DNA from: Nipponacmea schrenckii
Taxonomy: Eukaryota > Mollusca > Gastropoda > Lottiidae
Length of the DNA stretch: 64,000 nucleotides
Assembly (NCBI GenBank): GCA_030562195.1
Contig: JAUJPP010000011.1
Location: forward strand, 2,480,001 to 2,544,000
Direction: 5' to 3'
Shown: positions 45,598 through 56,291 of the stretch, in pieces
Layout of the letters: each line of letters opens with the position of its first letter
Position numbering within the stretch: the first letter of the stretch is position 1
The notes under the pieces: generated by a model
What the model saw: the letters and a program-made list of their open reading frames with translations, nothing else
Database searches by the model: none
What the model was told of the DNA's origin: nothing
Position numbers and translations under genes: made by a program

Positions 45598-46033
45598 ATC
45601 CCATTCTAAATATGATCAATAGTAAGAACGAATAATGCCAAGCTATTCCAAACTATGTCTTATACCTCGACTGAAATAGCCATCGTTCTTGTATTATGGA
45701 AGTCACAATTTGATTTGATTGTTAGTAAAGGAATACAGCCAATCCAAGGTCTCAGTTGAAAGTCTGTAAATAATAAACCATACTGAATAAATGATAGCTG
45801 AGGATTCTCTCAGGTTGCTATATTGAACCACATCACTCACAGATTTCGTGGTACAGGTTTACCTCAGGGTGTTATGTTATTTTGATCTACATCTGTTATT
45901 GTCAGATTGGTATAGGTAGATTCACCTCGTGTTATATCCAGATTATCATATTGAGATTGTTCATTATTTCCAGGAGTACCAGTACCCGGTGTATTCTGTT
46001 GCTTCTTGCGTTGCCTGAAAGTTGAATGTTAAA

Positions 46034-46695
46034 ATGTACAAGCTAGGTAAAGACGTGGTATGGTATAATAATAATACATGTAATACAAGCTAGGTAAAGA
46101 CGTGGTATGGTATAATAATAATACATGTAATACAAGCTAGGTAAAGACGTGGTATGGTATAATAATAATACATGTAATACAAGCTATGTAAAGACGTGGT
46201 ATGGTATAATAATAATACATGTAATACAAGCTATGTAAAGACGTGGTATGGTATAATAATAATACCTGTAATACAGGCTAGGTAAAGACGTGGTATGGTA
46301 TAATAATAATACATGTAATACAAGCTATGTAAAGACGTGGTATGGTATAATAATAATACCTGTAATACAAGCTATGTAAAGACGTGGTATGGTATAATAA
46401 TAATACATGTAATACAAGCTATGTAAAGACGTGGTATGGTATAATAATAATACATGTAATACAAGCTATATAAAGACGTGGTATGGTATAATAATAATAC
46501 ATGTAATACAAGCTAGGTAAAGACGTGGTATTGTATAATAATAATACATGTAATACAAGCTATGTAAAGACGTGCTATGGTATGCTAATAATACATGTAA
46601 TACAAGCTAGGTAAAGACGTGGTATGGTATAATAATAATACATGTAATACAAGTTATGTAAAGACGTGGTATGGTATAATAATAATACATGTAAT
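46034..46695. repeat. 47-bp minisatellite, copy 2 (14 units)
   Basis: Same unit as 35252-36090, in the equivalent intron of the duplicated receptor fragment. Confidence 0.95.
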
Positions 46696-46753
46696 ATATT
46701 AATATTAATTATTAAGATTAGGAGTAGGATTTACACCATAGAATAGGTCAGGA

Positions 46754-46892
46754 GTTGTTCAACCTTTTTTTTCTATTACCAGTTTAAGGATTGCTATGAT
46801 ATCACTCCAACCACCCTCTCCCCTCCCTCTCCCCCTCCCTTCCGAAATTGTTTTGAAGATGTAACGGTAAGATTTCTGTCTCTGGGGATTCA
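46754..46892. other. Segment present only in duplicate copy 2
   Basis: About 130 bp, including a C/T-rich tract (accctctcccctccctctcc near 46811), has no counterpart at 36147 in copy 1, where the flanks are joined by ttgtctcccgg. Which copy is ancestral cannot be told from two sequences. Confidence 0.7.
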
Positions 46893-47379
46893 CACCAAAC
46901 CTCTGACAATTTTAAACATAAAGATACGAGATGAAATAGAATTAACAATAATATTTTAAATTAGCTGAGAAAACAGTAGAGTGAGACAGCGACTGGAACA
47001 ATAATTATTACAGCTGTCAGAATTCCACCCAATGTTATTGTAGAAAAATAGTAAGTTGGATCTGTACCGACCATCTGGAGTTGAATCTACTGAAGCTGTA
47101 GGTATTCTTTTTGGTGTATCTGTAGTTCTTTCTATTACAGATTTATAAATAAAATATATAACAAAAAATACACTCAATATTAGTATGAACAACTTGTTGC
47201 TGGTAGATCTGGGGTGTATCCTCTTTTGCCAGCAGGAGATTAAGAGGACCAAATCACTAGACCATGTTAATTAATAAGACAATGGTAGGATTAATATAAT
47301 ATTAATAAAAATATTTTAACAATTTTAATATAATTTATTTAAATCCCAACAAGATGTGAAACTGCATCTCCATGTTCTG

Positions 47380-47576
47380 TTAGCGTCTTGTTTCAGCTTG
47401 AAAAGCATCCTTCTCTCTCTGCAGCCGTTGATCGAGTTCTCTGTACTTTCGTTTTCTGGGTCGAAGCTGGCCTCCAGCAGTCAGCTGAAGTATAGATATT
47501 TCAGTAAAACTTTGTTCCGATTTTAGTATGTTGTTCAAAGCAAAAATATTGGGATGGGCTGAAGTCATTTTCTCAT
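47380..47576 (-). pseudogene. MULE-type transposase C-terminal fragment
   Basis: Minus-strand frame: TSAHPNIFALNNILKSEQSF, TEISILQLTAGG, RKRKYRELDQRLQREKD. The pattern AxHPxIWxFxxxLKxEQxxxE.KI.QLxAG...PxxRKYRxxxxRL is the C-terminal end of Mutator-like (MULE) transposases common in invertebrates. Cut off upstream at the junction with an I-like LINE (47577). Confidence 0.7.
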
Positions 47577-48478
47577 CTAGATCTGACAATTAGCTCACCA
47601 TCTTTGCTCCAAGATTTTTCTTGGAGTGTCCACAACGATCTGTGCCACGATGATCATTATCCTGTAATTCTACGGAATAATGGTCCTTCACCAGTAGACA
47701 GGCCACAAAGATGGAAACTCTCTAAAGCTAATTGAACCCTCTTTGAGGCGCTTTGCATATCTTCTTTTCCTCAAGATGATTTAGACAAAGCAGAAGACCC
47801 GATGGAACTATTTACCACCATCTTACAAGATGTATCGGGTCAGGCGATTCGTAAAACCTCGGCAACTCCAAAACGATTCAATAAACCATGGTTTAATGAA
47901 GACTGTAAGACAGCACTGAAAGAACGTAATCGTGCTTTACGATTGCTTGAACGTGCTCCTTCCGATGACATGGCCTCTTTTCGCATTGCACGGGTCAAAC
48001 CCAGGCGGACTATCCGCCAGGCAAAGAGGTCGTCATGGCAGGAGTACGTGTCAAAGATCAACAGTCGTACGTCTTCCAAATCAGTCTGGGATAGGATTCG
48101 TAGGATCAAGGGTAAAGCGGATACAATATCTGTGAACCATCTAGAAGTAGATGGCTCAACGCTCACCACACTTCCAGATATTGCTAATTCGTTGGCAAGT
48201 AATTTTTCAATTCATCCTCAAACTTTTCCTCTGATTCTTTCCAGAGAGTCCGTCTCCGGGAAGAGAGGAAAAGGTTAAATTTTACATGTCAAAATGAGGA
48301 ATATTACAATGTAAAATTTACTATATCTGAATTAAAGTATTCTTTAAAACAGGCCCATGATACAGCTACTGGGCCTGACGATATTCATTATCAGATCCTC
48401 AAACATCTTCCTTACCCTACATTAAAAAAACTTTTACTTATATTTAACCAGATTTAAGATGATGGTGGAGGATTGCTA
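47577..48478 (+). pseudogene. I-like LINE ORF2 fragment (APE end to RT start)
   Basis: LDLTISSPSLLQDFSWSVHN and HDDHYPVIL (APE), an open linker frame 47802-48278 with PWFNEDCKTALKERNRALRL and RTIRQAKRSSWQEYVSKIN, then LKQAHDTATGPDDIHYQI of the RT. It ends at gaggattgctact (48478), where a minus-strand LINE 3' end begins. Better preserved than the equivalent part of copy Y. Confidence 0.85.
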
Positions 48479-48479
48479 C

Positions 48480-49200
48480 TAATCTAATCTTTATTTAGCA
48501 TATAAGGCCTGTGGCCCAAAGTGCATGATATACATAAATGGTTATGATAACTAAATACATACAGATTAAATGCAGCAAAAACCATTTTCACATGACGGGT
48601 TTCTATAACTTAATAAAAAGTATCATCAAAATTAACATACGATTCTCTTATTTGGAATGCCTTATAAACAAATTCACCAATTTGGGGTAGCCATTTACTA
48701 TATGTTAGTTTTTGCTTGAAAGTCGAAATAGCATAAAGACAGTGCTTAACATTGCATTTTGATCTCAATTCATGGTATAATCTACATGTAAACAAAAAAT
48801 GTTCTTCATCTTCTATACAGTTTAAACCATATATGTTTAGGCAAAATGGACAGATTCTATATTCCCTGGGGATGTTAGTTTCTCTCCCCTTTTCTATTTG
48901 CAACATATGACTTCTTAAACGAAATCTACTAAAGGCTATCCTATGCTGTTTATTGGTGATTGCATCCAGATACAGTTCTGGTTCCAGAATTGATTTTATC
49001 TCACAATAAAACATAAGTTTGGATGAACAATTTATCTCACTATGCCATTCTTGTGAAGCACAATCTTTCACACGTTGGACAAATAATTGCAAGAAATAAA
49101 TACCATTCCCAACATGCTGGTTGTTCCATACAAAATGAAAACCGTAAGTGTATAACAAATTTCTGATTTTTGTTGCCCAGTTTTCGAATAACATCGTTTC
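48480..49200 (-). mobile_element. LINE family A, full ORF2 C-terminus and 3' end
   Basis: Minus-strand frame 49194-48610 is open: NWATKIRNLLYTYGFHFVWN, LYLDAITNKQHRIAFSRFRL, ETNIPREYRICPFCLNIYGL, CIEDEEHFLFTC, ending VNFDDTFY. CPxC...EDExHFLFxC is a likely zinc-binding tail of these LINEs. The 3' UTR ends aataaagattagattag (48480-48496), a GATTA-type tail. It supplies the end missing from the 8081 copy. Confidence 0.85.
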
Positions 49201-49539
49201 GGATATCTATCTATGGAAGGGAATAGCTGCCATAATTAGATGCAATGAAGAAGTGTCTAATTCCATTGTAATACGTCAAAGGACATGTGTAATAAAACAA
49301 AATCCCTTAATATCAAAAGACATATGACTGCTTTTGTTAAAGTAAACTGTTTTAAAACAAAAGTTTTATGTTTAACGGCAAGATCAGTCTTGTTTTTGTA
49401 GAATATAATATTACTAAAAACTTTTTACATTAGATGTATGTCACAAACCCCCCTTCATAACACACTGGTTATATGTCGCGTGCAGTTTCTCTTTTAACAT
49501 TTCACTTTTGTCATATCTATTTTGTCGTATCTTTTACAA
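49201..49539. other. No recognisable gene
   Basis: AT-rich linker between two pieces of the duplicated LINE A/LINE B locus. Its first ~25 bases (cgaataacatcgtttcggat) match 8484-8510, the rest does not. Confidence 0.5.
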
Positions 49540-49619
49540 GAATAAGACCCTTTTTTGTGCTGAGGAACATAAATTTTGAATATTTTTATACCAAGATGGA
49601 GTTGGAGTAAATACAATTC
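49540..49619 (-). mobile_element. LINE family A fragment next to LINE B (duplicate of 8913-8991)
   Basis: Minus-strand codons VFTPTPSWYKNIQNLCSS as at 8991, followed by the same LINE A/LINE B boundary at caattc|aattaggtcc. Confidence 0.8.
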
Positions 49620-50412
49620 AATTAGGTCCCTTGCATTAAATGTGTTCCTGGAGTAAAATCCCAGATCTGTTAGAAATAAAACTTTATCGGAATTTATTAC
49701 TGATAATTCACTTGATGTTTGTGGGATCACAGAAACATGGTTAAAAAACGGCTCTGATAGTTCTGTAATAGCAGCATTGGTGCCAGAAGGCTATTCTATA
49801 CAGCATTATGCGAGAGGATCACGAGGTGGGGGAGTGGCTTTGATTTTCAAATCATCCATCAAATGCACTAAAATTCAGAGTGAGAGGTTTGATAGTTTCG
49901 AAGTACTTGACTGTTCCCTTCTATTTTTAACAGAAAATATTAGACTCATTACGATCTACCGACCACCACATGAAAAGTCGTGTCAAAAAGTTTTTGAAGA
50001 GTTTGAACTTTATCTTGATAGATTAATAACTTCTAAATGTGATACAGTTATTTTTGGAGACTTCAACATACATATTGATAATGTGAATGACAGTACAGCA
50101 GCCAATTTTCGTGATATCCTCAATAACAGATCTCTTATACAACATATAACATCTGCAACACACAATCGTGGTCATATTCTTGATCTGGTGATAACAAATG
50201 ATGGTGGACATAAACTTGACAATATCAATGTGAGTGATAAATTAATATCGGATCATTTTCCTGCCATATTTGAAATAAACATTCAGAGACCTAAACCAAT
50301 CCGAAAGACAGTAAGTTTTCGTAAATTCAAATCTCTTAATGTTGATCAATTCAGTACAGAAATTGTGTACTCAAATTTCAATGAAATACTCCTTCTTGAA
50401 GATGTAAATGAG
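49620..50412 (+). mobile_element. LINE family B copy 2, APE domain
   Basis: Open from 49777: GYSIQHYARGSRGGGVALIF, TIYRPPHEKSC, VIFGDFNIHIDNVN, HNRGHILDLVITND and SDHFPAIFE, all APE blocks, without the frameshift seen near 9600 in copy 1. Stops after LLLEDVNEK where the Gypsy fragment begins. Confidence 0.85.
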
Positions 50413-50488
50413 AAATAAGATTAAATAAGATTATCTTTAATTGGAGCAGCATACATATCCTACTCGTAATATGTGTCTCCTATTTTGA

Positions 50489-50842
50489 TCAAACCTATAA
50501 GATCTCAGCACTACCGTGCTAGATCCTTGTTCCATCTGTTTGCGCAACCTTCTCTTGAAGGGTGTCGCGTTTTTAAAACAGACTAATCTATATTTTAAAT
50601 TTTAAAATATATTTGTGTTATAGTTTTGTTTTTGCTATTTTGTTTTAAGCCCATATTGGGTTACAACCATTCTGTGATATAGTTTTTAGCATTGTTTTGT
50701 TGCCCTTTTTGGGGTTTCTGTGATAATTTTTATTTTAATGTATTGATTTTCTAGTTTTAATTTTTGTTTTTATTTTAAATCGTATTCAAGTGCTATATAG
50801 CCCGTTTTGGTGCTGATGCACTTTAATACATTTCATTTCATT
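50489..50842 (+). mobile_element. I-like LINE 3' end inserted in the Gypsy protease
   Basis: 354 bp, 5' truncated at tcaaacctataagatctcag, with the usual 3' UTR and (ATTTC)n. Perfect 11-bp target duplication tcctattttga at 50478-50488 and 50843-50853. Removing it restores the protease reading across the site. Confidence 0.93.
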
Positions 50843-51237
50843 TCCTATTTTGAGTTTAATTCCAGAAACGCGTTGTGCATAAATTGGTTGATCTCCTAAA
50901 CCTAACAACCTAATCGTTTCTTTATAAATTAATTTTCCTTTTAGGGTCTTACACATTTGATCATTAATATGTGTTAACATTGCTGCAGTATCTACAACAG
51001 CATCTAATTCATTATTTCCAATTCCTACTCGAAGGATTAGATTTAAATGTCTGGATAACCTAATATGAGCGTCGGCTACACTTTCTTTTGATTTTGAGTT
51101 TGTTCTTGAATTTTTTGAAGAGCTACGTGTTCGCCTGACTTGATCATTGGCGGGTTCACGTTCTACCCTATCACTCCTATTATTTTGATAATCACTTTCG
51201 CTACGATTAAATTGTCTGGGATAATCCCTCTGGCGAT

Positions 51238-51332
51238 TATTACTTCTCTTATAATTATTATTTCTCTTATAATTATTATTTCTTTCATAATTATTGTTTC
51301 TTTCATAATTATTATTCCTCTCGTAATTATTT
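51238..51332. repeat. 18-bp coding repeat in Gypsy nucleocapsid region
   Basis: Five copies of an 18-bp unit (plus strand ctcttataattattattt) encoding RNNNYE or RNNNYK hexapeptides on the minus strand. Multiple of three, so the frame is kept. Confidence 0.85.
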
Positions 51333-52440
51333 TCAGAGTCAATGGTTCGTCTGTTATGATTTTGATAAAAATCCCTTCTGTTATTATTATAACGTTCATT
51401 ATACCTACGATTGTAGTTCCTATTGTAATAAGTATCATTTCCAAAATTACGTCTCTTATTAACATCGTAATAATTATTATTAGGGTAACGATTTTGTCTC
51501 CCCGTATTTGAATTATTATCTATCTTTTCGAGAATTTTATTTAGTAACTCGGTCATTGATTTCTTAAAATCGTCAATGTTATTGGTGTCATTTCCAAGAC
51601 TTACTTGTCTCTGAGCATAACTTTTACCAAAAGACTCTTTTGATTGGCCAAAGAGCGTCGCATGTGACGAATAGCTTCTTGAACCGTTTTAGGATCTCTG
51701 TCCATGGCTCGCTGTGCTGCTTCTTTTTCCTTGCAACCACGTAGCAAAGCCTCAACTGCGACTTGGTCTCTAGTTTCTGGTTTAGCGTCGGGATAACAAT
51801 CCATAACTAGAGTTTGTACACGTTGAGCAAACTCAGAAAGCGTTTCATCTTCTAATTGCTTAACTGAAGTTAACTCACGTCTAGCCGAAACTGGTTCATC
51901 TTTTTGACTGAATCTAAATTGTAATTCTTTTTTATATTGCTTATATGTTAAGTCAGAGGACAATGTGTCCGCGTATTCTAATGCTGAGTCTCTTAAGCAA
52001 ACTAGAAGTCTGTCTTTCTTTTCATGACCTGACCAATTTTGATGTTTGGCTATTTTTTCAAACAATAGGATAAATGGCTCCCATTTAGCTTTAGTATCCC
52101 CAGAAAATGTTGCCATTTTGTGACGTAAAGGACTTAAAGTACGATGTCGTCTATGTCTCTTATTACCAGTGTGACGACTGTCTACTTCCGTTTCAGAGTC
52201 TGAATCTATTTCAGATTCTTGTCTTGTCAACGAGGTATTTTTACCTTCCTCTTTTCCCTTCTTTTTAGGAAGAGCATGTTCTACATCCGGGAAAGCTTGT
52301 TTTGTGTACCTGTCTAATTCCCTAGTTAACGTTCTTGGTGAATCTTTTAGTCCGACTGGAAGCTTATAAATATTATCAGTTAGATAAGGAGAACTTAATT
52401 CTTTAATTGGTCAACACAAAGTGAAGTCAGAAGAATAAGG

Positions 52441-52738
52441 TTATCATGGTTAATACCGCTTACTCTCACATTCACATTCAAAAGTCTATTATTGATGATG
52501 ACTTTTAACTGTCTAGAAACTTTCCTACCCCCACGTTTACCTCTTTTTGTTTTTCTACATTTATAAATCCCACAGTGTTGAAGTTATGAACTCAGTTCTT
52601 GACTAATAGTCACTCTTGAATTAAGATTGGAGTGTAATAAGAAAAAAAACCTTGATATAAGTTCACCTGAGCTGAAATTCATTGCAAATATCCTTATAAA
52701 ACACAATGGAGTACATAAAAATACTTCTAAAATCCAAA
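52441..52738. other. No recognisable gene
   Basis: Sequence between the Gypsy gag region and the resumed LINE B. Open frames cross it but have no recognisable motif; the plus-strand frame entering LINE B at 52739 starts here only by chance. Confidence 0.5.
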
Positions 52739-55006
52739 ATGGTGGACATAAACTTGACAATATCAATGTGAGTGATAAATTAATATCGGATCATTTTCCT
52801 GCCATATTTGAAATAAACATTCAGAGACCTAAACCAATCCGAAAGACAGTAAGTTTTCGTAAATTCAAATCTCTTAATGTTGATCAATTCAGTACAGAAA
52901 TTGTGAACTCAAATTTCAATGAAATACTCCTTCTTGAAGATGTATATGAGAAAGTATCACAATACGACTCAAAACTTACACAAATTTTAGATTCTGTTTT
53001 ACCAATAAAAACCAGGACTATAACACTTCGTCCCAACACTCAATGGTTTAACGACAACATTCTTGAAGCTAAACGGGAACGCAACAAGGCTGAGCACCGC
53101 TGGAGAAAATCCCAACTTCACGTTGACAAAGAAATTTATAAAACACTTAAAAACAAAGTTACTAGATTGATCGATGAAGCTAAAGTTGATTTCTATTCGA
53201 ACAAGATAGAAAATGGTGACAATAGACAAAAGGATTTGTACAAAGTTGTGAACATTCTGTTGAACTATAACTCTGATAAAACTATTCTTCCAGATAGTGA
53301 ATGTGATGATGAAAGACTTGCCAATTTATTTTCAGATTTCTTTAAGTCCAAAATTCAGAAAATAAGAAAAGATATAAACAATGTTAATGAAACTATTGAT
53401 TTTAATGCATTTCAGTTTGATTTTAACAAGAATACTGCCTCTTTAAATAGTTTTGATCAAGTTAATGAGATTACTATCAAGAAGTTAATTATGTCATCAG
53501 CTCCAAAGTCATGTTCATTAGACCCTATTCCCACTACCCTCCTGAAAGATTGCATTGATGATTTAATCCCTGTTATTACCAGTATTATTAATTCCTGCAT
53601 AGTTACCTCAACTCTTCCTGATATTTTCAAATTAGCTTTTGTAACCCCTCTAATAAAGAAGTCCTCACTTGATCAAAACATTTTCAAAAATTACAGACCA
53701 GTTTCAAATCTTAGTTTTATATCAAAAATACTTGAGAAATGTATAGCCAGTCAATTAACAAATTTTATCACTGAAAACCTCGTGTTTGAACCATTTCAAA
53801 GTGCTTACAGAAAATTCCATAGTACCGAGACTGCTCTTACCCGTGTTTTTAATGATATTTTAATTGATATTGATAGCAAAAAGTCTGTTCTTTTAATTTT
53901 ACTTGATTTAAGTGCTGCCTTTGACACGGTAGATATTCCTATATTATTAAAACGACTGTGCAATAGATTTGGTATTTCTGGCAATGCTTTAAGTTTGTTA
54001 GAAAGCTATCTTGTAGAAAACAATGTGTTCTTGTTAATGGCAAAACTTCAACAGATTCAATTTTATCTTTTGGTGTACCTCAAGGCTCAGTTTTAGGTCC
54101 AATTTTATTTACCTTGTATACTTCTCCTCTTGGCGACATAGTCAAAAAATATGATCTTAACTTTCATTTATATGCTGACGATACTCAATTATATATTTCT
54201 TTCTGTCCTAATCACCCCACTTCACATCAACTGAGTAAATCACAACTAGAAAGTTGTATTACTGAAATCAGATTATGGATGTCAAAAAATTTTCTAAAAT
54301 TAAACGATGATAAAACTGAATATATGATTTTAGGCTCAAAACATCAACTTAATAAACATGCACAATATATAAATATTCCACTTGTAATTGGTGATTGTAG
54401 TATAGACTCTTCTCTCTCAGCTCGTAATATTGGTGTGATTATGGATAGTGCTATGAGTATGGAAGCTCAAATTAATAATATATGTAAATTATGTTTTTTA
54501 AATATCAGAAATATTGGTAAAATTCGCAAATTTTTAACTGTAGATGCCACAAAATTACTTGTTAATTCTTTCATCACTTCCAGATTAGATAATTTTAATT
54601 CTTTATTAGTTGGTTTACCATCAAAACTTATAGATAAATTACAGAGGGTTCAAAACACTGCCGCACGATTGGTGACTCGTTCTGAGAAAACAGATCATAT
54701 TACACCTATTTTATTGGATTTACATTGGTTACCTGTTAAATATCGAATAAATTTTAAAATTTTACTTCTTACTTTTAAATGCCTGCACAATTTAGCTCCT
54801 GGATACCTCGCACACTACGCTCAGGTGATAAATTACTTTTAAAGCCAGTTAGTTATAATTTAATATCTTATGGACAACGTTCTTTTAGTTTTCAAGCCCC
54901 ATATTTATGGAATAAATTACCGTTTAATATAAGATCTTGTACTTCACTATTTTCTTTTAAGAAACAAATAAAAACATATCTTTTTAAACTTGCATTCGAT
55001 ACTTAG
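52739..55006 (+). mobile_element. LINE family B copy 2, RT domain to C-terminus
   Basis: Resumes at GGHKLDNINVSDKLISDHFP, repeating about 208 bp already present at 50205-50412. RT: PKSCSLDPIPTTLLKDCIDD, LKKSSLDQNIFKNYRPVSNL, DLSAAFDTVDIPILLK, a one-base frameshift near 54015 (YLVE for YLVGRKQ), GVPQGSVLGPILF, LNFHLYADDTQLY (catalytic YADD, 54168), KTEYMILGSKHQLNK, and a C-terminus with SYNLISYGQRSFSFQAPYLW. Frames break at about 54015 and 54775. It lacks the (AAT)n tail and joins a Tigger-like end at 55010. Confidence 0.85.
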
Positions 55007-55009
55007 TCC

Positions 55010-55180
55010 AGTGAAACCTCGTTATCTCGACATCGGTAATCTCGATGTTCCGTTTAACTCGAGGTCCTTGCTCGGTCCCGGCAATATCCTTCTATAATCC
55101 CTTTAAAAAAATACGTTTATCTCGAATTCGGGAAACTCGATTAACTGGATATGTCGACCTAATCTCACGGTCCCATCAAA
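55010..55180. mobile_element. Tigger/pogo-like terminal segment
   Basis: cagtgaaacctcgttatctc at 55011 followed by repeated atctcga and aactcgag blocks is typical of a Tigger/pogo terminal repeat. No opposite end with the inverted sequence is seen downstream, so it is a fragment replacing the tail of LINE B. Confidence 0.55.
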
Positions 55181-55689
55181 AACATCATCAATTAAATCAC
55201 TATGTGTATCTCGAAGTCATCATAAATAAATATCGATTTGTATCTTATGGGCCATTGGCTCTAGAAATAAAGAATTTGAATTTGAATCATCTTTCCGATA
55301 ATACACTTATGTATAATCCTTTGTTCTTCATTCAATCGCGACAATCAACATAATTAACACCAATTAAATGGTTAAAAGACAACAATTATTATGGATATAG
55401 ACTTCTATTTATTAATTCATACACGTTTCATTACACATACAGGTAACGTTATCAAGTGATAAACCATAACAAGGTACAATAACTATATATGTATATCTTG
55501 GAAGCCAAACTTAACAACTCAGTAAAACAAACTTGATTATAAGGGATTACCAATGATTAAAGGTGCTCCGTTAAATAATTATAAGATCAAATAGATTAAC
55601 AGCAATGTAGATTAGAGCACATTATGATTGGATGGACAGCAATAACAGTAAGGCTGGATGAGCTAGTGAATGAGGATTATTAATAACAA
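55181..55689. other. No recognisable gene
   Basis: AT-rich sequence without supportable coding or repeat signal. Confidence 0.5.
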
Positions 55690-56002
55690 CAAGAATCATA
55701 CAATTTCCCAACAGTCGCTTATGTAGTGGCCAGTATCTCTGTTCATGTTTGTTTATTTCTATTAATTTCAATGGCTTCTCTGATGGTTCTATTTTTCCAT
55801 TTTGGGAGATTAGTAGCTAATATAGTGGGTTTAGACCAATTTATACTGTGGGTCGGGTTATTTATTATATGTTCTGCAATGGCTGATTTAAGATGTTCCC
55901 CTTTCTGTGTCGCTGTTTTATGCTCTTTCATTCTGACAGATAATGGTCTGGATGTCTCCCCAATATAGCTTCCATTACAGCTGCAATGTACTTCATATAC
56001 AA
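55690..56002 (-). pseudogene. Penelope-like element, GIY-YIG endonuclease domain
   Basis: Minus strand from 56002: VYEVHCSCNGSYIGETSRPL, SVRMKEHKTATQKGEHLKSA, IAEHIINNPTHSINW, WKNRTIREAIEINRNKQT. VY...C.C...YIGET...L..R..EH is the GIY-YIG nuclease signature with the catalytic Arg and the later REA..I glutamate, joined to RT in Penelope-like elements. The preceding part of the same element is at 61452-62023; the LINE at 56003-61451 splits them. A stop follows within KQT, so the C-terminal end is intact or nearly so. Confidence 0.85.
55995..56002. repeat. 8-bp target duplication, left copy
   Basis: atatacaa at 55995-56002 and 61452-61459 flanks the LINE; both lie in Penelope codons for VY, and removing the insert restores DIVY...C.C of the Penelope protein. 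Confidence 0.85.
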
Positions 56003-56291
56003 GAAAAACAAGATGGCGACAAGTGATCAGTAGCTATATCATAGTGAACAGAAAATGTAATTTTCTACCTTCAACAGGTTGTCATTTTTAACTATCTTTA
56101 ACTGTAAGGATGTCCTAAACCTTAAAATCGAATTTTTGGAGAAAAGTGGACGAATTTTTCAATATGGAAGTGAAAATAAGTGGAAATGTAGTAAACGTAT
56201 TGGATCAACAGTGATCACTTATCACAAGTATCAACATAAGTCTATGTGTGTGTTCAACTTACAAAGGTATTTATTCACCAAATTTACATTA

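Larger units (their letters stand above)
45864..47131 (-). pseudogene. Duplicated receptor exons 5 and 6, inactivated
   Basis: Exon 6 copy 46014-45864 is intact with both YxxL motifs and the acceptor, two residues shorter (6-nt deletion in the TGTNAPG stretch). Exon 5 copy 47131-46965 has lost 14 nt within the stalk codons (GHSPAVST region), shifting the frame before the membrane helix, and its donor reads CAG|CTAATT where the working gene has CAG|GTAATT. Exons 1-4 are absent: similarity to the gene ends at ggtagatctg (47212). Without donor, frame or 5' exons it cannot give the receptor. Confidence 0.9.
50413..52440 (-). pseudogene. Gypsy-type LTR retrotransposon gag and protease, broken
   Basis: Minus strand, right to left. 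Gag (52230-51601 and upstream to about 52420): KMATFSGDTKAKWEPFILLF, RLLVCLRDSALEYADTL, LEDETLSEFAQRVQTLV, the retrotransposon gag (capsid) pattern. After a frameshift near 51655 comes an Asn/Arg/Tyr-rich nucleocapsid-like region (51540-51160), then the protease (51050 on): LRVGIGNNELDAVVDTAAML, with DTA at the catalytic-aspartate position. The protease is interrupted by an I-like LINE (50489-50842) and resumes as IGDTYYE, a stop, and DMYAAPIKD (50477-50413). No RT, integrase or LTR found. Confidence 0.8.

Noticed and set aside
44465..45635. Long open frames in the second 34-bp array
   Set aside because: Same explanation as the first array.
51140..51511. Ile-rich membrane-protein-like plus-strand frame
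   Set aside because: Antisense of the Asn/Tyr-rich Gypsy gag region; low-complexity shadow.
52627..52738. Start of a 489-codon protein at 52627
   Set aside because: The LINE part begins at 52739; the upstream codons are unrelated sequence that happens to be open.
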